Part shown: positions 7,122 through 14,656 of the stretch, in pieces
How the letters are laid out: every line of letters starts with the position of its first letter
How positions within the stretch are numbered: the stretch's first letter is position 1
DNA from: an uncultured Clostridia bacterium
GTDB taxonomy: Bacteria > Bacillota > Clostridia > Peptostreptococcales > Anaerovoracaceae
Length of the DNA stretch: 17,854 nt
Reading direction: 5' to 3'
Assembly: GCA_934277655.1 (NCBI GenBank)
Contig: CAKQVC010000011.1
Location: 1 to 17,854 of the forward strand
Notes under the pieces: model-generated
Databases searched by the model: none
What the model saw: the letters and a program-made list of their open reading frames with translations, nothing else
What the model was told of the DNA's origin: nothing
Translations under genes and position numbers: made by a program

Positions 7122-8144
7122 ATGGGATTTGCGACAGAAGTAGGTATAGATCTTGGCACAGCCAATGTCCTGGTGTATATTAAGGGAAAAGGTATTGTAC
7201 TTAATGAGCCATCGGTAGTGGCAATCAATAATGATACAGATGAGATTCTTGCGGTTGGAGAAGAAGCCAGACAGATGCTCGGAAGAACACCTGCCAATAT
7301 CGTAGCAGTAAGACCGCTGAAAGACGGTGTTATTTCTGACTATGATATCACGGAAAGAATGCTGAAATATTTTATCAGAAAAACTTGCGGAAGCGGGAGA
7401 TTCTTCAAGCCTAAGATTATGGTATGTGTACCAAGCGGTGTTACCGAAGTTGAAAAAAGAGCGGTAAGAGAAGCAGCAACGCAGGCAGGCGGCAAAGATG
7501 TTTATCTTATGGAAGAGCCGGTTGCAGCTGCGATCGGAGCTGGTATCGACATTTCTAAGCCGGACGGCGTCATGGTTATCGACATCGGTGGCGGTACGAC
7601 TGATATTGCAGTTATTTCCCTGGGTGGAATTGTTGCAAGTACGTCAGTAAAAATGGCAGGCGATAAGTTTGATGAATCGATTATCAAATATATGAGAAAG
7701 AATCATAAATTATATATCGGCGAAAGAACAGCAGAAGAACTGAAGGTGACTATCGGAACTGCATTTGCAAGAGAAGAACAGATTTCCAGAGAGTGCCGGG
7801 GTCGTGACCTGGTAACAGGACTTCCCAAAAGCGTGGAAGTTACTTCCGGAGAGATGATGGATGCATTGGAAGAGCCACTGCAGACAATTTCGGAGGCTGT
7901 TCATAATGTGCTCGAAAGAACACCGCCTGAACTGGCAGCAGATATCAGTAATTCAGGTATTATCGTAACAGGCGGAGGAGCACTGCTTTATGGTATTGAC
8001 AAGAGGATCGAAGAGAGAACCGGCATTAAAGTTATCATTGCAGAAGATCCGAAATCCTGTGTGGCAATCGGTACAGGGAAAGCTCTTGACTCCCTCGAAA
8101 AACTGGAAGGCAATTCGTTGAATAAGAAAGCACCATATCTGTAA
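7122..8144 (+). CDS. mreB: Rod-shape determining actin homolog (MreB/Mbl family)
   Basis: This bacterial actin polymerises under the membrane and guides the cell-wall elongation machinery. The 340 residues carry the actin-fold ATP motifs: phosphate-1 IDLGTANVLVY (9-19), phosphate-2 IDIGGGTTDIAV (153-164) and the adenosine loop TGGGALLYGID (283-293). VPSGVTEVEKRAVREAA (103-119) is typical of the family. The start is ATG 7122, because AAGGAG (7110-7115) sits 6 bases upstream; an in-frame GTG at 7104 overlaps poorly with any RBS. No mreC, mreD or rodA lies beside it, so this is a stand-alone paralog such as Mbl or MreBH rather than the mreBCD copy. I cannot separate MreB from Mbl by eye. Confidence 0.9.
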   Translation: MGFATEVGIDLGTANVLVYIKGKGIVLNEPSVVAINNDTDEILAVGEEARQMLGRTPANIVAVRPLKDGVISDYDITERMLKYFIRKTCGSGRFFKPKIMVCVPSGVTEVEKRAVREAATQAGGKDVYLMEEPVAAAIGAGIDISKPDGVMVIDIGGGTTDIAVISLGGIVASTSVKMAGDKFDESIIKYMRKNHKLYIGERTAEELKVTIGTAFAREEQISRECRGRDLVTGLPKSVEVTSGEMMDALEEPLQTISEAVHNVLERTPPELAADISNSGIIVTGGGALLYGIDKRIEERTGIKVIIAEDPKSCVAIGTGKALDSLEKLEGNSLNKKAPYL

Positions 8145-8152
8145 ACGATATT

Positions 8153-8179
8153 CAGCGTCCTTGGTAGGACGCTGTTTCT
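8153..8179 (+). terminator. Intrinsic terminator after the mreB-like gene
   Basis: CAGCGTCCT (8153-8161) pairs perfectly with AGGACGCTG (8166-8174) around the loop TGGT, and the tail TTTCT follows. It lies 9 bases after the stop codon. The remaining 180 bases up to the next gene contain no convincing gene. I saw no strong promoter there either, although GATAAT at 8246-8251 could be a -10 box. Confidence 0.85.
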
Positions 8180-8363
8180 GTATATGAAAAACCGTAAAAT
8201 TTTTAGAGATAAATCGTGGCAGAGCTCTGGGACACAATAGGGACGGATAATATGGCAAAATCCTGAGATATACTGCAGAGCGGCAGTATGGCAGGAAACA
8301 CAGGTACAACAAGTTAAATACAAGACATAGGAAGCAAGTGAAGAACGAAAGGAATAAGAATCG

Positions 8364-9512
8364 TTGAAATTGGAAATCATAGCAGCAACCACCTTTGGAC
8401 TGGAAGCAGCTTCAAGGCGGGAAATTGAAAAACTGGGATATAAGATCCTGAAAACAGAAGACGGAAAAGTTACCTTTCTGGGAGATGAAAGGGCTGTTGT
8501 CCGGGCGAATCTGTGGCTGCGGACGGCAGACCGGGTGCAGATCAAGATGGCGGAATTTATGGCATATGAGTTTGAAGATCTGTTTCAACAGATCAAGGGA
8601 ATTCCGTGGGAACACTGGATTCCTGTCAATGGAAAATTTATTGTTAATGGTTCTTCTGTAAAATCCAAGCTGTCGAGCGTCCCAGCATGTCAGTCAGTAG
8701 CAGAAAAAGCTGTAATCGAGAGGTTGAAAGAAACTTATGGTATAGACTATTTTGAGAAGAGTGGAGCCCTTTATGATATCAAGATAACCTTGTTAAAAGA
8801 CAGGGTAACCGTAACTCTGGATACGACAGGACCGGGACTGCATAAGCGTGGATACCGCCAGCATAGTGTGGAAGCTCCGATAAAAGAAACGCTTGCTGCA
8901 GCGATGATCGAGCTTTCTTTTTGGAGGGAGGATCGAATACTCGCAGATCCATGCTGCGGATCAGGAACGATACCGATAGAAGCGGCGATGATCGGAAAGA
9001 ATATTGCTCCGGGTTTATCCAGAAGCTTTGCCAGTGAAGAATGGGAAGCAATTCCTGAAAACCTGTGGAAAGAAGAACGAAAGAAAGCTTTCAATGCGAT
9101 CAATAATGACGTGCAACTGAAAATTTTCGGCTCAGACATCAATCCGCAGGCGGTAAAAGCAGCAAGGCTCAATGCAGAGGAAGCAGGAGTAGACGATTGC
9201 ATCAAGTTTTATACGGCAGATGTTTCGGCGCTCAGGACTAAATCGGAAAGAGGTGTCCTGATCACAAATCCACCTTATGGACAAAGAATCGGGGACCAGG
9301 AAGCCATTGATAAAATTTATCAGTCCTACAGCCGCTTCTTTAAAGAAAACCCTACATGGTCGCTGTTCGTCATCACCGCAGATAAAACCATAGAAAAGAA
9401 AGCAATGGGCCGGCCCGCAGAACGTCGCAGAAAGCTTTATAACGGAAGACTGGAAGTTTGTTATTATCAGTTCCACGGCGAGAAACCAAAAAAGACAGAT
9501 CATGAACGTTAA
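8364..9512 (+). CDS. THUMP-domain class I SAM-dependent 23S rRNA guanine methyltransferase (YpsC/RlmL-N type)
   Basis: This is likely an RNA methyltransferase that makes N2-methylguanosine in 23S rRNA, like the N-terminal half of E. coli RlmL and B. subtilis YpsC. The 382 residues begin with the ferredoxin-like/THUMP RNA-binding part (about 1-155). GLHKRGYR (158-165) follows, then the Rossmann methyltransferase with the SAM loop LADPCCGSGTIPIEA (193-207), GSDINPQAV (256-264) and the catalytic NPPYGQR (302-308), typical of exocyclic-amino N-methyltransferases. The start is a TTG at 8364, with AAAGGA 10 bases upstream and the N-terminus lining up with the family. The 3' end overlaps the following regulator by 11 bases. 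The exact target base is inferred from the family. Confidence 0.88.
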   Translation: MKLEIIAATTFGLEAASRREIEKLGYKILKTEDGKVTFLGDERAVVRANLWLRTADRVQIKMAEFMAYEFEDLFQQIKGIPWEHWIPVNGKFIVNGSSVKSKLSSVPACQSVAEKAVIERLKETYGIDYFEKSGALYDIKITLLKDRVTVTLDTTGPGLHKRGYRQHSVEAPIKETLAAAMIELSFWREDRILADPCCGSGTIPIEAAMIGKNIAPGLSRSFASEEWEAIPENLWKEERKKAFNAINNDVQLKIFGSDINPQAVKAARLNAEEAGVDDCIKFYTADVSALRTKSERGVLITNPPYGQRIGDQEAIDKIYQSYSRFFKENPTWSLFVITADKTIEKKAMGRPAERRRKLYNGRLEVCYYQFHGEKPKKTDHER

Positions 9513-11055
9513 AATAGATGAAAAATCGAAAATACCAGTTTACCTCCAGCTTTCCAATCAGCTGAAAAAGGAAATTCTGTCAGGAAAGCTTCCGATAGGG
9601 AGCATCTTGCCATCGGAGAGGGCTATGGCGCAGTTTTTGGGCGTTCATAGAAATACGGTAGCAAGAGCCTATAACGAACTGAAAGCAGAGGAACTGATCG
9701 ATTCCAGGCAGGGAGTAGGATATGAGGTCCGGATGGGAGAATGGTCGGAAGAGGTTGAAAAAGGTGCTTCATTGAAGGATTCTGAGGCAGACTACAGCAG
9801 GTATTCGAACCGGAAATCAAATACGAAGACAAAACTGGAGCGGAAGACAGTAAAAAAAGTGAACTGGTTTGATCAGATCAAAGATGAATATATCGATATG
9901 GAAGTGACTTTTGATGATCTATTCCAGCGATTCGGCGATGAGAAACTGATCTCCATGGGAAGCGGCATCGCCTGTCCAGGAATCTATGATAAACGGCAGA
10001 TTGCTGAAGATCTTGCCAACATGATTTCAGAAGAAGGAAAAGTCCAGTATTTTTACAGTCCGTATAAAGGAGAGCTGTTCCTGCGAAAAAAAATCACATC
10101 CCTTCTCAGTACAAAAGGTGTGAAAGCTACTGCCGGGCAGATCCAGATTCTTACCGAAACTAATCAGGCATTAGATTTTCTTGTTATGCTTTTGATAAAA
10201 CAGGGGGATACTGTTATTATGGAAGAACCCGTGTCGCCGGATGTGTACCGGGCGATCGAGCTGGCAGGAAGCAAGCTGGTTACGGTACCTGTAGATGAAA
10301 ACGGAATGATGGTGGATAGGTTGGAAGATCTGGTCATCCAACATAAACCGCGGTTTATTTATGTGAATTCCAGCTTCCATGACCCGACAGGAACGATTCT
10401 TTCTTTGGAAAGGCGGAAGCGCATACTGGAAATATCCAATCAACACCGTATTCCGATCATTGAGGAAGATGCAGCTTCGGAACTGGTTTACGAAGGGGAA
10501 AAGCTGCCGCCGATCAAAGCTTTTGATACTGCACAGAATGTAATCTATATTTACTCTTTTTCCCTGACCTTTGTACCGGGGCTGAGCCTGGCATTTGTGG
10601 CTGCTGATAAAAATGTTATCCGAAGCCTTAGTTATCTGGTATCAGTCCGCATGGTATCGACCGACTGGATCGCGCAGAAACTGGTAGCCGGTTATCTGGA
10701 TGATGGCAGCTACTATAAGGTGTTGGAAACATTCCGTGATAATTACGGACGAAAACAGAAATTGGTATGCCACAGACTGGATGAAATGAGAACTCTTGGT
10801 GTCACATATAAAAGACCTCGCGGAGGAGTTTACATATGGTGCAGACTGCCTGCCGGAATCGACAGCAGGAAACTGACAGAAACAGCCTATAAGAGAGGGC
10901 TGGCACTGCTTCCCGGATATGTATTTTATCCGTTTAAGAACGGCGGCAGAGACCATATCAGAATTAATTATTCTTATGAAACGGAAGAAAGGCTGGAAGT
11001 GGGGATGAGACTTTTAAAGGAATCGATCGAAGATGAACTGGCACAAGAAAAATGA
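9502..11055 (+). CDS. MocR-like GntR/aminotransferase-fold regulator, PLP lysine missing
   Basis: This is a transcription regulator with an N-terminal GntR winged helix (about 11-76, including PSERAMAQFLGVHRNTVARA). A charged linker follows (about 77-145), then a type I aminotransferase-fold domain (about 150-510). At 517 residues its length is typical for MocR. In MocR proteins such as GabR and PdxR the second domain binds PLP through a lysine in an SFSK motif. Here that motif reads YSFSLTFVPG (351-360), with Leu355 in place of the lysine. The EDDY-type motif is EEDAASE (321-327), so the tyrosine is Ala324, and the usual glycine-containing phosphate loop is TETNQAL (218-224). HDPTG (293-297) and a substrate-type arginine (IRINYS, Arg487) remain. 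It overlaps the methyltransferase by 11 bases and precedes arcB on the same strand, but its targets are unknown. Confidence 0.88.
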   Translation: MNVKIDEKSKIPVYLQLSNQLKKEILSGKLPIGSILPSERAMAQFLGVHRNTVARAYNELKAEELIDSRQGVGYEVRMGEWSEEVEKGASLKDSEADYSRYSNRKSNTKTKLERKTVKKVNWFDQIKDEYIDMEVTFDDLFQRFGDEKLISMGSGIACPGIYDKRQIAEDLANMISEEGKVQYFYSPYKGELFLRKKITSLLSTKGVKATAGQIQILTETNQALDFLVMLLIKQGDTVIMEEPVSPDVYRAIELAGSKLVTVPVDENGMMVDRLEDLVIQHKPRFIYVNSSFHDPTGTILSLERRKRILEISNQHRIPIIEEDAASELVYEGEKLPPIKAFDTAQNVIYIYSFSLTFVPGLSLAFVAADKNVIRSLSYLVSVRMVSTDWIAQKLVAGYLDDGSYYKVLETFRDNYGRKQKLVCHRLDEMRTLGVTYKRPRGGVYIWCRLPAGIDSRKLTETAYKRGLALLPGYVFYPFKNGGRDHIRINYSYETEERLEVGMRLLKESIEDELAQEK

Positions 11056-11068
11056 AAGCAGCTGGCAC

Positions 11069-11127
11069 TTCACTTTTTCCCGCTATATAGTAATATTCTA
11101 AGTAAGCAGAATGTTTATTTAAAAACA
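11069..11127 (+). promoter_or_regulatory. Candidate promoter and operator upstream of arcB
   Basis: The 113-base gap before arcB is A/T rich. A plausible promoter is TTCACT (11069-11074), a 16-base spacer and TAATAT (11091-11096), which is only a fair match. Downstream, TGTTT (11112-11116) and AAACA (11123-11127) form an inverted repeat with a 6-base spacer. It is placed where an operator would block transcription. It is not a clear ArgR box. A ribosome binding site AAAAGGAG (11154-11161) ends the gap. Confidence 0.35.
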
Positions 11128-11168
11128 AATGTAATGTAGTAAAAAAAAAAACGAAAAGGAGATTAAAA

Positions 11169-12164
11169 ATGGCAGTAAATTTAAAAGGTAGAAGTTTCTT
11201 AACTCTTATGGATTTCACACCGGAAGAAATCAGATATATGTTAGATCTTGCACATGACTTAAAGGCAAAGAAGAGAGCTGGCATTTACAATGACGTTTTA
11301 AAGGGCAAGAATGTATGCCTGTTATTTGAAAAGACATCCACAAGAACAAGATGTGCTTTTGAAGTTGCATGCCTGGAAGAGGGTGCACACGTAACTTTCC
11401 TGGACAGCAAGAGTTCCCAGATGGGCAAGAAAGAATCTCTGGAAGATACTGCCAAGGTTCTGGGAAGATTCTACGATGGTATCGAATACAGAGGATATGA
11501 CCAGAAGGTTGTAGAAGACCTGGCAAAGCATGCAGGTGTACCGGTATGGAACGGTTTAACTGACGTTGATCATCCGACACAGATTCTGGCTGACCTGCTG
11601 ACCATCGAAGAACATGTTGCAAAACCATTGAAGAAAGTGAAAGTTGTTTTCTGCGGCGATATCAGAAACAACATGGCATATGCATGGATGTACGGCTGTG
11701 CGAAAATGGGAATGCATTTCGTAGCTTACGGACCGAAAGAACTGGCTGATCAGGTTGATCAGGATGTATTAAAGAGAGCAAGAGAAGTTGCTGAAGCTAC
11801 AGGAGCAACAATCGAAGTATCCTCTGATGCAGCATGCCTGAAGGGTGCAGACGTTCTGTACACCGACATCTGGGCATCCATGGGCGAAGAAGCACAGATT
11901 CCGGAAAGAGTAAAAATGCTGACTCCATACAGAGTAACAATGGATATGATCAAGGAAACAGAAAATGATGATGTTATCTTTATGCACTGCCTGCCGTCCT
12001 TCCATGATTTTGAAACAACCATGGCAAAAGAACAGAAAGAATTAGGATATGACATCCGTGAAGTAACCGATGAAGTATTCAGATCCAGACATTCCAAAGT
12101 TTTCGACGAAGCTGAAAACAGAATGCACACGATCAAGGCTGTAATTGTAGCTACTATTGCATAA
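11169..12164 (+). CDS. arcB: Ornithine carbamoyltransferase, catabolic (arginine deiminase pathway)
   Basis: The enzyme interconverts citrulline plus phosphate with ornithine plus carbamoyl phosphate. Beside arcA and arcC it should run in the catabolic, phosphorolytic direction. The 331 residues are full length. Carbamoyl-phosphate binding residues STRTR (57-61) and HPTQ (135-138) are intact, as are [10 protein letters not shown] (164-173), DIWASMG (233-239) and the catalytic HCLP (273-276). AAAAGGAG lies 7 bases upstream of the ATG. It could also be the biosynthetic argF by sequence, because the two forms differ little; the context decides for arcB. The codon use looks highly expressed. A structured gap of 163 bases separates it from arcA. 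Confidence 0.93.
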   Translation: MAVNLKGRSFLTLMDFTPEEIRYMLDLAHDLKAKKRAGIYNDVLKGKNVCLLFEKTSTRTRCAFEVACLEEGAHVTFLDSKSSQMGKKESLEDTAKVLGRFYDGIEYRGYDQKVVEDLAKHAGVPVWNGLTDVDHPTQILADLLTIEEHVAKPLKKVKVVFCGDIRNNMAYAWMYGCAKMGMHFVAYGPKELADQVDQDVLKRAREVAEATGATIEVSSDAACLKGADVLYTDIWASMGEEAQIPERVKMLTPYRVTMDMIKETENDDVIFMHCLPSFHDFETTMAKEQKELGYDIREVTDEVFRSRHSKVFDEAENRMHTIKAVIVATIA

Positions 12165-12228
12165 TTTGAATCCTGACAACTGATTTAGAACAGACAGCAA
12201 ACAGCAAAAGGAAATAAATCTAAGAGAT

Positions 12229-12322
12229 AAGGGCACCGCAGACGAAAGGCTGCTTTCGAAAGCAAATTCTTTTGGAAGCTCGTGCAGAGTCGAGCGGTCT
12301 GCCCTTTCAATAAGAAGGGAGG
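12229..12322 (+). promoter_or_regulatory. Structured arcA leader, putative RBS switch of unassigned class
   Basis: AAGGGCA (12229-12235) pairs with TGCCCTT (12300-12306), closing a folded region of about 64 bases. Inside, CCGC (12236-12239) can pair with GCGG (12294-12297). TGCTTTCGAAAGCA (12251-12264) is a palindrome that can form a 5-bp hairpin, and GCTCG (12278-12282) can pair with CGAGC (12291-12295). CCCTTT (12302-12307) can instead pair with GAAGGG (12314-12319), which covers part of the arcA ribosome binding site GGGAGG (12317-12322). So the closing helix and RBS masking exclude each other. No T-run follows, so it would act on translation. I do not recognise a known riboswitch class. 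Confidence 0.55.
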
Positions 12323-12327
12323 ATATT

Positions 12328-13548
12328 ATGTATCCTGGAATTCATAATTATTCAGAAATAGGCAAGCTGAATAAGGTTCTTCTCCATAGACCGGGAAGAG
12401 AACTGGAAAAGCTGACCCCCGGAAACTTTGAACGACTATTGTTCGATGATATTCCGTACCTAAAAGTTGCACAGGAAGAACACGACCGCTTTGCAGAGGT
12501 TTTGCGTGAAAACGGAGTGGAAGTTGTTTACTATCAGAATGAAACAGCTAAAGCACTCAAAGATGAGAAAATCAAATACAATTTTACCAGAGAATTTGTA
12601 GAATTGAGCGAAATTTATTCGGAAGGAAGAAAAGAAGCGATCATTGAGTACCTGATGTCTAAGAATCCGGAAGATCTGGTAGAGTCCTGCATCGCAGGAA
12701 TTTACGCTGACGAGATTGCTCATATCAAAACCAACTCTTTATACGATGTAGCAGTTATGGAAGAGCCATTTGCAAGCGACCCGATGCCGAACTTGTATTT
12801 TACAAGAGACCCGGGTGCATGTATCGGAAATGGGATCAATATCCACCATATGAGCACTCCGGCAAGAAGACGAGAAGCACTTCTTCTGAAATATATGTTG
12901 AAATATAATCGTGACTTCGCACTGGAAGATACGCCGCAGTGGTACGATGTATATAATGAATATTCCATTGAGGGTGGCGATGTACTGGTGCTTTCGAAAG
13001 ATATTGTAGCGATTGGATACTCTCAGAGAACGACGATTGCCGGCATCGAAAGATTTGCGCATAATCTGTTGAAAGACTCCGGGTTTAAGAAGGTTCTCGT
13101 ATTTGATATCCCGAAGTGCAGAGCATTCATGCACCTTGACACGGTATTTACCATGGTAGATTATGATAAGTTCACGATTCATCCTGAGATTGAAGGACCT
13201 TTAGCTGTTTATGAAATCACTGCCGGTGCAGATGGGGAATTAAAATATAATGCGATCAAAGATGATCTTGCAAAAATTCTTGCACTGGAGTTAAAGCTTC
13301 CTGCAGTTGATTTAATTCGCTGCGGAGGTGGGGATATGATCGCGGCTCAGAGAGAACAGTGGAACGATGGCTCCAATACGTTGTGCATCGCACCGGGAAC
13401 CGTGATTACGTACGAAAGAAACTATGTAACCAATGACCTGCTGGACAAAAAAGGCATTAAAGTGCTCAGTATTCCAAGTGCGGAACTGTCAAGAGGAAGA
13501 GGCGGCCCAAGATGCATGTCCTGTCCGGTCAATAGAGACGATTTATAA
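12328..13548 (+). CDS. arcA: Arginine deiminase
   Basis: It hydrolyses arginine to citrulline and ammonia, the first step of the arginine deiminase pathway. That step feeds ATP production and raises pH. The 406 residues match the family. Catalytic residues line up with the known enzyme: NLYFTRDPG (155-163, Asp161), EGGDVL (215-220, Glu215), HLDTVFT (269-275, His269 and Asp271) and the nucleophile Cys396 in GGPRCMSCP near the C-terminus, preceded by the conserved Arg395. The ATG follows GGAGG (12318-12322) with 5 bases between. It is preceded by the folded leader described above and followed after 12 bases by arcC, so arcA and arcC are co-translated from one message. Confidence 0.95.
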   Translation: MYPGIHNYSEIGKLNKVLLHRPGRELEKLTPGNFERLLFDDIPYLKVAQEEHDRFAEVLRENGVEVVYYQNETAKALKDEKIKYNFTREFVELSEIYSEGRKEAIIEYLMSKNPEDLVESCIAGIYADEIAHIKTNSLYDVAVMEEPFASDPMPNLYFTRDPGACIGNGINIHHMSTPARRREALLLKYMLKYNRDFALEDTPQWYDVYNEYSIEGGDVLVLSKDIVAIGYSQRTTIAGIERFAHNLLKDSGFKKVLVFDIPKCRAFMHLDTVFTMVDYDKFTIHPEIEGPLAVYEITAGADGELKYNAIKDDLAKILALELKLPAVDLIRCGGGDMIAAQREQWNDGSNTLCIAPGTVITYERNYVTNDLLDKKGIKVLSIPSAELSRGRGGPRCMSCPVNRDDL

Positions 13549-13560
13549 GGAGAAAAAGAA

Positions 13561-14505
13561 ATGGCGCATAAATTAGTAATCGCCCTTGGCGGAAATGCAC
13601 TGCAGTCCGGTAAAGCAGAGCCGACAGCAGAAGCACAGCTTGCAGTTGTAAAGCAGACTTGTGAGCATATTGCTGAAATCAGCGAAAGAGGATATGAAAT
13701 TGCAGTTGTTCATGGAAATGGTCCACAGGTAGGAAGAATCCTTCTGGCATCGGAAACTGCAAAGGATGTAACGCCGGCAATGCCGTTTGATGTCTGTGGT
13801 GCCATGTCTCAGGGATATATTGGCTATCATCTGCAGCAGGCTTTAAAATATGCGTTGAACAAGAGAAACAAGAATATTCCGGTTGTAACGCTTGCAACAC
13901 AGATGATCGTAGAAGCTGCTGATCCAGCATTCCAGAATCCGACGAAACCGATCGGACCATTCTATACTGAAGAAGAAGCAAAGGAGCTGGAAGCATCTAA
14001 AGGCTATGCAATAAAAGAAGATGCAGGCAGAGGATGGAGAAGGGTTGTAGCATCCCCGCTCCCTCGCAAAATCGTTGAAATTGATGCGATTAAGCAGCTG
14101 TGGGATTCCACGGTTGTGATTGCGTGCGGCGGTGGCGGAATTCCGGTTATGGAAAATCCAGATGGTACACTTACCGGTGTTGCAGCTGTTATCGATAAGG
14201 ACTTTGCGGCAGAACTTCTGGCAGAGCAGGTAGATGCAGATACTCTGATGATCCTGACAGAAGTAGAAAAGGTTGCAATCAACTTTAATAAGCCGAACCA
14301 GGAAAATCTGTCATCCTTGAATCTGGCTGATGCTGCAAAATACTGCGAAGAAGGTCAGTTTGCTCCGGGAAGCATGCTTCCTAAGGTGCAGGCTGCCATG
14401 AAGTTTGTCAGAGCGAACCCGAACAAGAAAGCAATCATTACTTCTCTTGATAAGGCTATTGATGCTCTGGATGGCAAAACAGGAACAGTCATTACGTTTG
14501 CATAA
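13561..14505 (+). CDS. arcC: Carbamate kinase
   Basis: It uses carbamoyl phosphate to phosphorylate ADP, giving ATP, ammonia and CO2, the energy-yielding last step of the pathway. The 314 residues match the amino acid kinase family member. Motifs are LGGNALQ (9-15), HGNGPQVG (51-58), GRGWRRVVASP (156-166), CGGGGIPV (189-196) and DKD (212-214). AAGGAG lies just upstream of the ATG, overlapping the arcA stop region. No arginine/ornithine antiporter (arcD) follows; hairpins and a convergent gene end the operon here. Confidence 0.95.
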   Translation: MAHKLVIALGGNALQSGKAEPTAEAQLAVVKQTCEHIAEISERGYEIAVVHGNGPQVGRILLASETAKDVTPAMPFDVCGAMSQGYIGYHLQQALKYALNKRNKNIPVVTLATQMIVEAADPAFQNPTKPIGPFYTEEEAKELEASKGYAIKEDAGRGWRRVVASPLPRKIVEIDAIKQLWDSTVVIACGGGGIPVMENPDGTLTGVAAVIDKDFAAELLAEQVDADTLMILTEVEKVAINFNKPNQENLSSLNLADAAKYCEEGQFAPGSMLPKVQAAMKFVRANPNKKAIITSLDKAIDALDGKTGTVITFA

Positions 14506-14519
14506 TAATAAGAACGAAC

Positions 14520-14545
14520 GCGGCAAAGAAAAATAAGCTTGCCGC
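14520..14545 (+). repeat. Short hairpin just after arcC
   Basis: GCGGCAA (14520-14526) pairs with TTGCCGC (14539-14545) around a 12-base A-rich loop. It lies 15 bases after the arcC stop and directly before the larger terminator hairpin. It may help protect the 3' end of the message. Confidence 0.45.
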
Positions 14546-14548
14546 ATA

Positions 14549-14580
14549 CTGAAAATCCCGCCATACAGCGGGATTTTCAG
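14549..14580. terminator. Bidirectional terminator between arcC and the convergent cotH gene
   Basis: CTGAAAATCCCGC (14549-14561) and GCGGGATTTTCAG (14568-14580) form a perfect 13-bp stem with the 6-base loop CATACA. The G/C core is flanked by AAAA/TTTT on both sides, so either strand gives a GC stem followed by a short T-run. It therefore can serve both arcC and, from the other side, the CotH operon. The T-run is only four bases, so efficiency is uncertain. Confidence 0.65.
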
Positions 14581-14656
14581 CGTAATAATATACAATGTAC
14601 AACAGTTGCTGATTTGATGATCATTTCATCGTACCGGCAGCTGTTTTATGATGCAG

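Noticed and set aside
6761..7183. Plus-strand ORF bridging the end of the acyl-CoA synthetase and the mreB start
   Set aside because: It overlaps two well-supported genes in another frame, and its product is Lys/Arg-rich nonsense. The promoter at 7022-7050 lies inside it.
12231..12264. The arcA leader as a T-box (it contains GGCACCGC) or guanidine-II element (it contains an ACGA loop)
   Set aside because: The T-box UGGN bulge, Stem I and terminator are missing. The ACGA lies in an 8-base loop and only once, whereas guanidine-II needs two tight ACGR hairpins.
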